A stretch of 64,000 nucleotides of DNA from Burkholderia sp. USMB20 (lineage in GTDB: Bacteria; Pseudomonadota; Gammaproteobacteria; Burkholderiales; Burkholderiaceae). The number at the start of each line of letters is the position of its first letter. Position 1 is the first letter of the stretch. A program made the position numbers and the translations under genes. This document shows positions 37,497 through 46,514 of this stretch, piece by piece. Under the pieces are notes generated by a model that did not search any database, was not told the DNA's origin, and was given only the letters and a program-made list of their open reading frames with translations. The stretch spans positions 620,001-684,000 of the forward strand of contig NZ_JTAN02000012.1 in the NCBI RefSeq assembly GCF_000949135.2, read 5' to 3'.

Positions 37497-38800
37497 TTCG
37501 CTGTTCGGGCGGCTGGCGCTGCTGGTCGTCGGCGTGTTGCTCCTGTCGCACTTCGCGTGGTTCTTCGCGATGCGCCTCGAGCGCAACCAGATGCAGACGC
37601 GTTATGCCGTCGAGGAGGCCGCGTTCCTCGTCGACGCCGTGCGCCAGCACGTCGAGCGCACGCCCGACCAGCCGCTGCCGTCGCGGGTGCGGCTGGTGTC
37701 GCCGGACAGTCCCGATGTGCCGAAAGACGCCGATTCGAACCTGGCGGCGCCGCTCAAGCGTTTCCGCGACGACGTGAGCGAGCGGATGCCGCCCGGCACA
37801 CTGGTCGAGATCGGCGCGCCGGGCCATCCGCCGGTGCTGTGGGTCAAGGAGCCGAGCGACCGCAACTGGATCGTGGTGCCGGTGCAGCCGCTGCGCCCGC
37901 CGCGCTCGCTCGACCGGATGCTGCTGTGGCTCGGCACGATTTTTCTCGGCCGGCCGGTGATCGCCGCGCTGTTCGCGGCCTGGCAGCTGCAGCAGCCGGC
38001 TGCGCTCGCTGGCGCGCGCGTCGCGCGCTTCGGGCCGCGCCAGCCGGTGCCGCCGTTGCGGCGAGCGCGGCCCGCGCGAGCTGGCCGAGCTCACGCACGG
38101 CTTCAACCAGATGGTGGAACAGGTGTCGCAGGCCGAGAGCGACCGCGCGGTGATGCTGGCCGGCGTCGCGCACGACCTGCGCACGCCGCTCGCCCGGATG
38201 CGCCTGCGCGCGGAAATGATGGACGACGCACGGCTGCGCGACGGTGTGGTGCGCGATGTCGACTCGATGTCGCACATCGTCGACCAGTTCCTCGTGTTCG
38301 CGCACGGCGGGGCGGACCGCAGCGAGCCCGTGCCGGTCGACCAGACCTGCGAGCGGATCGCCCGCAGCTATCGCGCGGTCGCACCGAACGCGCCGGCGGT
38401 CCAGACGCATCTGGCCGCCGACGAAGGCTTCCGCCTGCCGACCGCGACGCTCGACCGGATCCTGTCGAACCTGCTGGACAATGCGCATGCGTACGGCGCG
38501 CCGCCCGTGCTGATCGAGACGGCGCGTACGCCGGCGGGCTACGTGCTGTCGGTCAGCGACAGCGGCGGCGGAATTGCGCCGCGCGACCTGGCGGCCGCGA
38601 CGCGGCCGTTCGTGCGGCTCGACCCCGCGCGGGGCGGGAACGGCCACAGCGGGCTCGGGCTGGCGATCGTCGAGCGGCTGGTGCTGCGGCTGGGCGGGGC
38701 GTGCGAGATCGGCAATCGTCCCGAGGGCGGCCTGCGCGTGGCGATGACGTTCCCGTTCGACGTGGTGCCGAAGGACGAACTTCACGCCCAGGCCGCGTAA
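37480..38800 (+). pseudogene. envZ: EnvZ-type sensor histidine kinase, reading frame disrupted
   Basis: The N-terminus (RKPIDSLFGRLALLVVGVLLLSHFAWFF) has a membrane anchor, a short periplasmic domain and a second helix (LLLWLGTIF region). After WQLQQP the frame breaks. Compared with the EnvZ linker expected here, I infer an extra G near 37998, a lost G near 38020 and an extra G near 38060. The rest continues in another frame from before 38111: the phospho-acceptor histidine in AGVAHDLRTP (codon at 38171), N-box LSNLLDNAHAYG, G-boxes SDSGGGI and GHSGLGLAIV, stop 38800. Several indels within 65 bp of GC-only sequence suggest base-calling errors more than decay. Confidence 0.85.
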
Positions 38801-38840
38801 GCGGCGCATGCGGCGCCTGCCGGGCACGCGCCGCGCGGCA

Positions 38841-39107
38841 TCATTCGCCGAACAGCGTGCCGAGCGTCTCGGCGGCGTTGCTGTCGATGGTGTTGTAGGT
38901 CACGCTCGTGGCCTCGAAGATATAGACGGTCGTATAGCGGCCGAGGCGCTCCAGGATCTCCTCCTGCAGCGATTCCGGCACGACGTTCATGTTCAGGTAC
39001 CACGCCGTCGACGACAGCCGGGTCTGGAACGACCCGTACTCCTGCATCAGCTCGTAGAACGCATCGGCGTCCTGATCGCGGCAGACGATCACCAAGTTTC
39101 CTGCCAT
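38841..39107 (-). CDS. Conserved small protein of ferredoxin-like fold (unknown function)
   Basis: An 88-aa acidic protein (LVIVCRDQDADAFYELMQEYGSF and WYLNMNVVPESLQEEILERL). The beta-alpha-beta start and length recall the Cas2/VapD-like ferredoxin fold sometimes annotated as SinR-family in Burkholderia; I hold that weakly. Coding statistics match the chromosome. There are no cas genes nearby. A GGGGCTAGCCCC palindrome lies upstream. Confidence 0.65.
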   Translation of the reverse strand: MAGNLVIVCRDQDADAFYELMQEYGSFQTRLSSTAWYLNMNVVPESLQEEILERLGRYTTVYIFEATSVTYNTIDSNAAETLGTLFGE

Positions 39108-39603
39108 TCGCTTCCTCCCGCTGGTCGGTCGATCCCTGGCGGCTATGGGGCTAGCGACGCCAGGGGCTAGCCCCGATCATACCTGCTTCGCCGCAATCGT
39201 CCGCTGACATCCGCCATGGTTTGCGTCCGTGTGCGGCTGGCGGGTTCCCGGCCGGCCCGGATCACGGCATAATTCGGGGCCTGCATGCCGGCCGCACGAC
39301 CGCGGCCGGGCTGCTCCGCACCGCACGCCTGCCGTTCGCCGGCGTGCCGGGCACGATCCGTGCGCCGCCCGCGCGCCGCGCCGGCCCCGCACGGTTGAAC
39401 CTGAAATACAGGTTGGTGTAGTGTCGTGCCGTCGCGGCCCGACTCGCCGCGCCCGGGGGGCGCAGCTTGCACGCACGGCGCCCCGCGCCGGCGTGAGATC
39501 GTGAATCAATCGAATTACCGCGTCGAATTACCGCGCCCGTGCGCTTTGCCATGAATCAACATCGTCTGCCGGCTTCGTTCGGCCTTACCGGGGAGGGCGC
39601 CTG
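39108..39603. other. Intergenic region with palindromes upstream of the ABC permease
   Basis: About 495 bp, no supported gene. Near the 88-aa gene are GGGGCTAGC (39147-39155) and the perfect palindrome GGGGCTAGCCCC (39163-39174). Nearer the permease is AACCTG-AAATA-CAGGTT (39398-39414), lying between a -35-like TTGAAC (39396-39401) and a -10-like TAGTGT (39419-39424) with 17-bp spacing, so it could be an operator for the transporter promoter. Confidence 0.45.
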
Positions 39604-41358
39604 ATGGACGTCGGATTCTTCAATCCGAACCGGACCGCCAACGCGTCCGCGTGGCGCGTCCTGCCGAACCGGTGGGACTTCATCGCGTTTCCGCTGATCA
39701 TCTGCCTGATCGCGATGGCGGTCGTCGGCTTTCATGAAACGATGGCGCCGATCGGGACCCTTCAGACCCAGAAGATCTCGCTCGACCCGTCGAACCTGCC
39801 CGAATACGCGTTGCGCACCACGCTGCGGATGCTCGCCGCGATGGTCGCGTCGCTGGTGTTTACGCTCGTCTACGGCACGCTCGCCGCGAAAAGCCGCCGC
39901 GCCGGCATGGTGCTGATCCCGATCCTCGACATCCTGCAGTCGGTGCCGGTGCTCGGCTTCATCTCGTTTACGGTCACGTTCTTCCTCGCGCTGTTCCCGA
40001 GCCGCGTGCTCGGCGCCGAGCTCGCGGCGATCTTCGCGATCTTCACGAGCCAGGCGTGGAACATGACGTTCAGCTTCTACCAGTCGCTGCGCACGGTGCC
40101 GCGCGACCTGGACGAAGTGTCGCGCGGCTTCCACCTGACGTCGTGGCAGCGCTTCTGGAAGCTCGAGGTGCCGTTCTCGATGCCGGGGCTGATCTGGAAC
40201 ATGATGATGTCGATGTCGGGCGGCTGGTTCTTCGTCGTCGCGTCGGAGGCGATCACCGTCGGCAACCAGACGATCACGCTGCCGGGCATCGGCGCGTATC
40301 TCGCGCAGGCGATCGCCGACCAGAACCTCGGCGCGGTGGGCTGGGTCATCGTCGCGATGTCGGTCGTGATCCTCGCGTACGACCAGTTCCTGTTCCGCCC
40401 GCTCGTCGCGTGGGCCGACAAGTTCCGGATGGAGAACACCGCGTCGGGCGATGCGCCGCAGTCCTGGCTGCTCGACATGCTGCGCCGCACGCACCTGATC
40501 CACCAGCTGCTCGTGCCGGCCGGCTGGCTGCTGTCGCAGGCCGCGCGGATTCCGTTGCGCGTGCCGGCGCTCACGAGCAAGCGCTCGCGCGGCACGTCGG
40601 CGCGCGGTTCGTCGCGCGCCGGCGATATCGTGTGGGGCGCGTTCGTGATCCTGCTGACGGTGTACGTCGGGTGGCGCGTCGTCAGCTTCGTCGCGACCGG
40701 CGTGACGATGGGCGAGGTCGGCCATGTGCTGGTGCTCGGGCTGATCACGTTGCTGCGCGTGCTGGTGCTGATCGCGATCGCGTCGGTGGTCTGGGTGCCG
40801 CTCGGCGTGCTGATCGGGCTGCGCCCCGCGCTGGCCGAGAAGATCCAGCCGCTCGCACAGTTCCTCGCCGCGTTCCCGGCGAACCTGCTGTTCCCGGTGT
40901 TCGTGATCGTGATCGTCCACTTCCATCTGAACGCGGACATCTGGCTGTCGCCGCTGATCGTGCTCGGCACGCAGTGGTACATCCTGTTCAACGTGATCGC
41001 CGGCGCGATGTCCTATCCGAACGACTACAAGGAAGCGACGAAGAACTTCCGCATTCGCGGCTGGCAGTGGTGGCGGCAGGCGATGCTGCCCGGCATCTTC
41101 CCGTACTACGTGACCGGTGCGATCACCGCATCCGGCGGCGCGTGGAACGCGAGCATCGTGTCGGAGTTCGTGCAGTGGGGCGACACCAGGGTCGTCGCGC
41201 ATGGCCTCGGCTCGTACATCGCACAGATGACCGCCGCCGGCGATTTTCCGAAGATCATCCTGGGCATCGCCGTGATGTCCCTGTTCGTCACCCTGTTCAA
41301 CCGTCTGCTGTGGCGTCCGATGTACGCCTATGCGGAATCCCGGCTCCGTCTCGATTGA
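39604..41358 (+). CDS. ABC transporter permease with two fused permease domains (NitT/TauT-like)
   Basis: A 584-aa inner-membrane protein formed by two BPD_transp_1 permease domains in tandem. The first EAA-type loop is DEVSRGFHLTSWQRFWKLEVPFSMPGLIWN; the second is KEATKNFRIRGWQWWRQAMLPGIFPYYVTG. Each is preceded by about five helices, and a charged Ser/Arg-rich linker (about 320-345) joins the halves. A monomer can thus supply the whole membrane pore. The partner ATPase gene follows 11 nt later. Substrate is unknown; nitrate/sulfonate/taurine-type importers are the nearest family, but no binding-protein gene is adjacent. Confidence 0.88.
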   Translation: MDVGFFNPNRTANASAWRVLPNRWDFIAFPLIICLIAMAVVGFHETMAPIGTLQTQKISLDPSNLPEYALRTTLRMLAAMVASLVFTLVYGTLAAKSRRAGMVLIPILDILQSVPVLGFISFTVTFFLALFPSRVLGAELAAIFAIFTSQAWNMTFSFYQSLRTVPRDLDEVSRGFHLTSWQRFWKLEVPFSMPGLIWNMMMSMSGGWFFVVASEAITVGNQTITLPGIGAYLAQAIADQNLGAVGWVIVAMSVVILAYDQFLFRPLVAWADKFRMENTASGDAPQSWLLDMLRRTHLIHQLLVPAGWLLSQAARIPLRVPALTSKRSRGTSARGSSRAGDIVWGAFVILLTVYVGWRVVSFVATGVTMGEVGHVLVLGLITLLRVLVLIAIASVVWVPLGVLIGLRPALAEKIQPLAQFLAAFPANLLFPVFVIVIVHFHLNADIWLSPLIVLGTQWYILFNVIAGAMSYPNDYKEATKNFRIRGWQWWRQAMLPGIFPYYVTGAITASGGAWNASIVSEFVQWGDTRVVAHGLGSYIAQMTAAGDFPKIILGIAVMSLFVTLFNRLLWRPMYAYAESRLRLD

Positions 41359-41369
41359 GAGTAAGCGCG

Positions 41370-42716
41370 ATGCAAAACCAGACCGTAATCAACGCCCCTG
41401 TCCAGACGTCCCAGCCGCTTCAGCCGCCGCGCCTCGGCGAGGAAATCCTGCGCGTCGAACATGTGAATCGCGGCTTCAACAAGTCGCAGGGCGAGTTGCT
41501 CGTGCTCGACGACGCGAACCTGTCGCTGCGCGAAGGCGAGATCGTCGGGCTGCTCGGCCGCTCCGGTTCGGGCAAGTCCACGCTGCTGCGGATCATCGCC
41601 GGGCTGATCGAGCCGACCGGCGGTGACGTGACTTATCTCGGCAAGCCGCTGCGCGGCCCGGCCGAAGGCGTCGCGATGGTGTTCCAGACCTTCGCGCTGT
41701 TTCCGTGGCTGACCGTGCTGCAGAACGTGGAGGCCGGCCTCGAAGCACTCGGCGTCGGCGCACGCGAGCGGCGCGAACGCGCGCTCGCCGCGATCGACCT
41801 GATCGGTCTCGACGGCTTCGAGAACGCATATCCGCGCGAGCTGTCGGGCGGCATGCGCCAGCGCGTGGGCTTCGCGCGCGCGCTCGTGGTCGATCCGACG
41901 ATCCTGCTGATGGACGAGCCGTTCTCGGCACTCGACGTGCTGACCGCCGAGACGCTGCGTACCGACCTGCTCGACCTGTGGACGCAAGGCCGCATGCCGA
42001 TCAAGTCGGTGCTGATCGTCACGCACAACATCGAGGAAGCGGTGTTCATGTGCGACCGGATTCTCGTGCTGTCGTCGAACCCGGGCCGCGTGATCGCCGA
42101 GATCAAGGTGCCGTTCAAGCATCCGCGCAACCGGCTCGACCCGGCCTTCCGCAAGCTGGTCGACGACATCTACGCGAAGATGACGGCGCGCCAGACCGGC
42201 GAGGCGACGAAGAAGGGGCTCGAGCTCGGCAGCTGGCTGCCGCAGGTGTCGACCAACCTGATGGCCGGCCTGATCGAGACGCTCGCGATGGCGCCGTACC
42301 ACGGCCGTGCCGACATGCCGGAAATCGCGCGCACGCTGCATCTGGAGGTCGACGACCTGTTCCCGATCGCCGAAGTGCTGCAGTACCTCGGCTTCGCCGA
42401 CGTGCGCGAAGGGGACGTGTTCCTGACGCCGCCGGGGCGTGTGTTCGCGGAATTCGGCACGCAGGAGCGCAAGCTGATGTTCGCGGATCACCTGCTGAAG
42501 CACGTGCCGCTCGCCGCGCGGATCAAGAAGGTGCTGAACGAGCGCCCGGGCCATCGTGCGCCGCGCGTGCGTTTCGAGCAGGAGCTGGAGGATTTCCTGT
42601 CGGACGGCGCGGCGGAGGAAACGCTCGACGCGGTGATCGACTGGGGTCGTTACGGCGAGATCTTCTCGTACAACGACCAGACCGAAATCTTCAGTCTCGA
42701 GGACGTCGAGTCCTGA
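41370..42716 (+). CDS. ABC transporter ATPase with AAA-associated C-terminal domain
   Basis: A 448-aa ATPase. Residues about 25-270 are a NitT/TauT-type nucleotide-binding domain: Walker A GRSGSGKST, Q-loop MVFQTFALFPWLTV, signature LSGGMRQRVG, Walker B TILLMDEPFSALD, switch THNIEEAV. The C-terminal 150 residues are the AAA_assoc_C-type domain (MAPYHGRADMPEIARTLHLEVDDLFPIAEVLQYLGFADV), which is found fused to ATPases of this permease family and is probably regulatory. Forms a two-gene operon with the fused permease. Confidence 0.88.
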   Translation: MQNQTVINAPVQTSQPLQPPRLGEEILRVEHVNRGFNKSQGELLVLDDANLSLREGEIVGLLGRSGSGKSTLLRIIAGLIEPTGGDVTYLGKPLRGPAEGVAMVFQTFALFPWLTVLQNVEAGLEALGVGARERRERALAAIDLIGLDGFENAYPRELSGGMRQRVGFARALVVDPTILLMDEPFSALDVLTAETLRTDLLDLWTQGRMPIKSVLIVTHNIEEAVFMCDRILVLSSNPGRVIAEIKVPFKHPRNRLDPAFRKLVDDIYAKMTARQTGEATKKGLELGSWLPQVSTNLMAGLIETLAMAPYHGRADMPEIARTLHLEVDDLFPIAEVLQYLGFADVREGDVFLTPPGRVFAEFGTQERKLMFADHLLKHVPLAARIKKVLNERPGHRAPRVRFEQELEDFLSDGAAEETLDAVIDWGRYGEIFSYNDQTEIFSLEDVES

Positions 42717-42724
42717 GTCGCCGA

Positions 42725-42744
42725 GCCGGGCCGTCTGGCCCGGC
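42725..42744. terminator. Hairpin after the ABC ATPase gene
   Basis: A perfect 8-bp stem GCCGGGCC/GGCCCGGC with a GTCT loop lies 8 nt after the stop codon, without a T-tract. Confidence 0.55.
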
Positions 42745-42789
42745 ATCCGCATGCGTTGCATTCGAAGTCAGGCCCCGCGCATCGCATCG

Positions 42790-43284
42790 TTACTGCAGGT
42801 TACCCCACCGGTCGACCGCCGGTTCGGCCGACGCCCACTTCCAGTGTGTGCCTTGCTGGCACGCATTCGCGAAATACCAGTCGGCCTTGTCGCCGTCCTT
42901 CACCGAGAACGCGAATTCCTTGCACAGTGCAAGCGCCGTCGAGTACGCGCGCGTGACGCGCACCTCGCCTTCGCCGTTTTCGAGCGGCAGCGTGTTCTTC
43001 ACGTTCCACGGCTTCACTTCGCCGACGGCCAGGCTGCCGGCCGCCTTCGCGATCGCGTCCTGCTGGTTCTGATGGAGCTGTTTCATCGTGCGGTTGACGG
43101 CCTCGTCGGTCGCCGCCTGCACGGCGATCCCGACACCGACGCCGACGGCCGGGTTCGCGGTGACGAGGCCCGTCGCCGCGCCGGCGAGCGCGCCGCTCGC
43201 CGCGCCGACCGAGCCGCAGCCCGACAGCGCGGCGCTGGCCGCGCACAGTGCGCCGATCGCAGCGATTCGGATCGCGACGCTCAT
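42790..43284 (-). CDS. Glycine-zipper lipoprotein, paralogue of the preceding gene
   Basis: A 164-aa predicted lipoprotein (lipobox ALSGC). A Gly/Ala-rich zipper (ALAGAATGLVTANPAVGVGVG) is followed by a soluble domain that ends WKWASAEPAVDRWGNLQ. Domain order and the C-terminal motif are shared with the upstream neighbour, so the two arose by tandem duplication. Its ATG overlaps the neighbour's stop by 4 bases, so the pair is translationally coupled. Function unknown; envelope location is the only firm prediction. Confidence 0.8.
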   Translation of the reverse strand: MSVAIRIAAIGALCAASAALSGCGSVGAASGALAGAATGLVTANPAVGVGVGIAVQAATDEAVNRTMKQLHQNQQDAIAKAAGSLAVGEVKPWNVKNTLPLENGEGEVRVTRAYSTALALCKEFAFSVKDGDKADWYFANACQQGTHWKWASAEPAVDRWGNLQ

Positions 43285-43826
43285 TGCAGCGCGCCCCAGC
43301 GTTCGGTCGCCGGTTCCGCCGACGCCCATTTCCACACGGGACCGTCGCGGCAGATCGTGGCGACGTAGAACGCCGATTGCGCGGCCTTGTCGGCCTTCGC
43401 GGGCGTGTCGACCGCGAACACGATTTCCTTGCAGTCGAGCGGGCCGATGCTGATCATCCGGCTGACCGTCACGCGGCCCTGTTCGTCATCCTCGATCGGA
43501 AACGAATGGTGCGTCGTCCACGGCGCGACGCCGCCGACGTCGAGCGGGCCGGCCGCCTTCGCGATCTGTTCCTGCGTGTAGCGGTGCGCGACGCGCTGCG
43601 TGTACTGGACGCCCGCACGCGCACCGGCGACGGCGCCGAGGCCGATGCCCGTCGCGACGGCGGCGTTGTTGGTGACCTTGGAGGCGATCGCGGCGCCCGC
43701 GATACCGGCGCCGGCGGTCGCGCCTTCGCTGTACAGCGAGTTGCAGCCGGACAGCAGTGCGGCCGTGGCGAGCGCGGCCAGCACGATGCGCGCCGGCGTG
43801 GCCCGGCGCGGCGGTTCGAAACCCAT
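43281..43826 (-). CDS. Glycine-zipper lipoprotein, first gene of a paralogous pair
   Basis: A 181-aa lipoprotein (lipobox LLSGC, mature start CNSLYSEG). A zipper region (GATAGAGIAGAAIASKV) precedes AKAAGPLDVGGVAPWTTHHSFP, which corresponds to AKAAGSLAVGEVKPWNVKNTLP in the downstream copy, and the end WKWASAEPATERWGALQ matches too. ATG 43826 is favoured because AGGG lies 6 nt upstream; ATG 43832 abuts it. The 290 bp upstream show no other gene. Confidence 0.8.
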   Translation of the reverse strand: MGFEPPRRATPARIVLAALATAALLSGCNSLYSEGATAGAGIAGAAIASKVTNNAAVATGIGLGAVAGARAGVQYTQRVAHRYTQEQIAKAAGPLDVGGVAPWTTHHSFPIEDDEQGRVTVSRMISIGPLDCKEIVFAVDTPAKADKAAQSAFYVATICRDGPVWKWASAEPATERWGALQ

Positions 43827-44119
43827 GTTCATCCCTGAGTGCAAGTCCTGTCTGGGTGAGCGGCGACGCATGCGCGCCCCCTTGCCGCGTCATTGTTTCG
43901 CAATGGTCATGGGAAAACTGCAAAGCTTTGACAAATGGCCGGCGGCGGGTCGCGCGCGTACGCGCGGCGCTATTGTCGGACAGATGGCGGAGCCGGGGTC
44001 GAAGCGTTACAAATTGAAGGTAATTGTTACCGTGGCATGCGAGGAAGCGACCTAGACTGTTTTGTTATGGAATGTTTCTACGGCGGCTCCGAGCCGCGCG
44101 CCATATGAGACACCCAGCC

Positions 44120-44305
44120 ATGCGCCGTTCGAAACGGTTTTCTCCCCGGCCGCCCGATGCGGGTGCCGAGCGCCCGCGTCCACAGACCGACGCGCCGGCC
44201 GTCGCGCCCGACGAGACGCCGTCCGACGGCGATCACAACCAGGGCGGCGCACGCCCGGAAGGGCTCGACTATCAACGCGACCTCGGCCAGGAGCAGGACG
44301 CTTGA
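44120..44305 (+). CDS. Small hypothetical hydrophilic protein upstream of otsA
   Basis: A 61-aa Pro/Asp/Arg-rich, probably disordered protein (MRRSKRFSPRPPDAGAERPR at the start, DYQRDLGQEQDA at the end). There is no good Shine-Dalgarno; an in-frame ATG at 44105 is possible. Kept because base composition by codon position looks coding and the frame ends cleanly before otsA. Function unknown. Confidence 0.45.
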   Translation: MRRSKRFSPRPPDAGAERPRPQTDAPAVAPDETPSDGDHNQGGARPEGLDYQRDLGQEQDA

Positions 44306-44455
44306 GCCTGTCGCCGCCGTATTCCGCTGCCGCATTTCATTGCGCGCCTGGTTGCATCGCTCACATCTGAATCGCCGCGCGACTGCCTTCGGGCCGTCGC
44401 GTCCGCCTTGGCGCGCGCCGCGCGTCATTCAATCGAATCGAGGAGGGGAAGCCGC

Positions 44456-45877
44456 ATGAGCAGATTGATCGTGGTATCGAACCGTGTCGCCGCCGGCGAG
44501 GACACGCGCCCGAGCGCAGGCGGTCTCGCGGTTGGCGTGATGGATGCGCTGAAGGAAACCGGCGGCGTCTGGTTCGGCTGGAACGGCGAGATCGTCGGTA
44601 CGCCCGACACGCAACCGGCGATCCAGCGGGACGGCAACGTCACCTATGCGACGGTCGGGCTGACCCGGCGCGACTACGATCAGTACTACCGCGGCTTCTC
44701 GAACGCGACGCTCTGGCCGGTGTTTCACTACCGCAGCGATCTCGCGCGCTTCGACCGGCAGGAGTACGCCGGCTATCTGCGCGTGAACGCGATGCTCGCA
44801 AAGCAGCTCGCCGCGCTGCTGCGGCCCGACGACCTGATCTGGGTGCACGACTATCACCTGCTGCCGTTCGCGCATTGCCTGCGCGAGCTCGGCGTGAAGA
44901 ATCCGATCGGCTTCTTCCTGCACATTCCGTTTCCGTCACCCGACATGCTGCGCGTCGTGCCGCCGCACGACGAGCTCGTGAAGTTCATGTGCGCGTACGA
45001 CATCGCGGGTTTCCAGACCGATGCCGACAAGCAAGCGTTCACCGACTACATCGAGCGGCGCGGCATCGGCGCGGCGAGCGACGACGGGATGCTGCATGCG
45101 CACGGCCGTGTCGTGAAGGTCGCCGCCTATCCGATCGGCGTGCATCCGGATGCGATCGCCGAGGCGGCCGTCCAGTATGGCTCGCGCAAGCCGGTGAAGA
45201 TGCTGCGCGACGCGCTCGGGGGCCGCAAGCTCGTGATGAGCGTCGACCGGCTCGACTATTCGAAGGGGCTCGTCGAGCGCTTCCAGTCGTTCGAGCGGAT
45301 GCTCGCCAACCAGCCGGGCTGGCAGGGGCGCGTGTCGCTCGTGCAGATCGCGCCGCCGACGCGCTCCGACGTGCAGACCTACCAGCGCATTCGCGAGACG
45401 CTCGAAGGCGAGGCCGGCCGGATCAACGGCCGCTTCTCGCAGCTCGACTGGACGCCGATCCAGTACCTGAACCGCAAGTACGAGCGCAATCTGCTGATGG
45501 CGTTCTTCCGGATGTCGCAGGTCGGCTACGTGACGCCGTTGCGCGACGGGATGAATCTCGTCGCGAAGGAATACGTCGCGTCGCAGGACCCGGCCGATCC
45601 GGGCGTGCTCGTGCTGTCGGAGTTCGCGGGCGCGGCGGCCGAGCTGAGCGGCGCGCTGCTCGTCAATCCGTACGACGTGTCGCAGATGGCCGATGCGCTC
45701 GAGCGCGCGCTGTCGATGCCGCTCGCCGAGCGGCGGGCGCGGCACGAAGCGAACCTCGCGCGGCTGCGCGAGAACAACCTGTCGGTCTGGCGCGACACGT
45801 TCGTCGCCGACCTGCGCAGCGTCGCGGCGGCCGCGTCGGTCACGCGGCGGGCGGGCCGGCGGGCCGCGCATGTCTGA
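44456..45877 (+). CDS. otsA: Trehalose-6-phosphate synthase
   Basis: GT20 glycosyltransferase: UDP-glucose plus glucose-6-phosphate to trehalose-6-phosphate, for osmoprotection. It is 473 aa (E. coli 474). Family blocks are present: LIVVSNRVA at the start, [41 protein letters not shown] and the UDP-glucose site [25 protein letters not shown] precedes the ATG. No otsB is adjacent; the following gene is an ATPase overlapping by 8 bp. Confidence 0.96.
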   Translation: MSRLIVVSNRVAAGEDTRPSAGGLAVGVMDALKETGGVWFGWNGEIVGTPDTQPAIQRDGNVTYATVGLTRRDYDQYYRGFSNATLWPVFHYRSDLARFDRQEYAGYLRVNAMLAKQLAALLRPDDLIWVHDYHLLPFAHCLRELGVKNPIGFFLHIPFPSPDMLRVVPPHDELVKFMCAYDIAGFQTDADKQAFTDYIERRGIGAASDDGMLHAHGRVVKVAAYPIGVHPDAIAEAAVQYGSRKPVKMLRDALGGRKLVMSVDRLDYSKGLVERFQSFERMLANQPGWQGRVSLVQIAPPTRSDVQTYQRIRETLEGEAGRINGRFSQLDWTPIQYLNRKYERNLLMAFFRMSQVGYVTPLRDGMNLVAKEYVASQDPADPGVLVLSEFAGAAAELSGALLVNPYDVSQMADALERALSMPLAERRARHEANLARLRENNLSVWRDTFVADLRSVAAAASVTRRAGRRAAHV

Positions 45878-46463
45878 GCGGATGTCCGAGCGCGTGGAGG
45901 AGGGTGGCGCGGAAGACGATGCGGCCGCCCGCTTCTTCATCGTCACGGGCGGCCCCGGCTCCGGCAAGAGCACGTTGCTCGATGCGCTCGAGCGTACCGG
46001 TTTCGCGCGCTCGCACGAGGCCGGGCGCGGTGTGATCCGCGACCAGATGGCGATCGACGGACCGGCGCTGCCATGGCGCGACCGGGCCGCGTTCGCCGAA
46101 CTGATGCTGAACTGGGAGATGCGCTCGCACCATCTCGCGCGAGGCGCGCGCGGGCCCGTGTTCTTCGATCGCGGCGTGCCGGACGTGATCGGTTACCTGC
46201 GGCTGACGGGCCTTGCGGTGCCCGCACACGCGGAGGCCGCGGCACGGCGCTTCCGCTATCACCGGCGCGTGTTCATCGCGCCGCCGTGGCCCGAGATCTA
46301 CGCGCAGGACACCGAGCGCCGGCAGGATTTCGCGGAGGCCGTGCGCACCTACGACGCGATGGTCGACTGCTACACGGCGTATGGCTATCGGCTGATCGAG
46401 CTGCCGCGCGTGAGCGTGAAGGCGCGCGTGCGCTTCGTGATGGACGCGCTCGACGCCGCCTGA
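45870..46463 (+). CDS. P-loop ATPase/kinase of the AAA_28 (NadR-like) type
   Basis: A 197-aa P-loop protein: Walker [10 protein letters not shown] (27-35), a conserved [11 protein letters not shown] and [12 protein letters not shown], matching the AAA_28 group of small nucleoside-kinase-like ATPases. Substrate unknown. It starts at ATG 45870 inside the end of otsA (8-bp overlap); an ATG at 45882 is equally possible. Co-expression with otsA suggests a link to sugar phosphate metabolism, but that is only positional. Confidence 0.75.
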   Translation: MSERMSERVEEGGAEDDAAARFFIVTGGPGSGKSTLLDALERTGFARSHEAGRGVIRDQMAIDGPALPWRDRAAFAELMLNWEMRSHHLARGARGPVFFDRGVPDVIGYLRLTGLAVPAHAEAAARRFRYHRRVFIAPPWPEIYAQDTERRQDFAEAVRTYDAMVDCYTAYGYRLIELPRVSVKARVRFVMDALDAA

Positions 46464-46514
46464 GCCGCGGGCGCGGTGCGCGGCGGCGTCAGGTCGCCGC
46501 GTCAAGTCGCCGCA

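Noticed and set aside
38841-39107. Possible Cas2 homologue
   Set aside because: Only a faint fold resemblance; there is no repeat array or other cas gene, so a CRISPR role is not supported.
39556-41202. A 548-codon open frame on the minus strand opposite the ABC permease
   Set aside because: Composition is His/Arg/Asp/Glu-rich typical of antisense to a membrane protein; no ribosome binding site and the permease is clear.
43928-43933. TTGACA as a promoter -35 upstream of the small gene before otsA
   Set aside because: No -10-like hexamer at 15-19 bp; the downstream sequence is GC-only.
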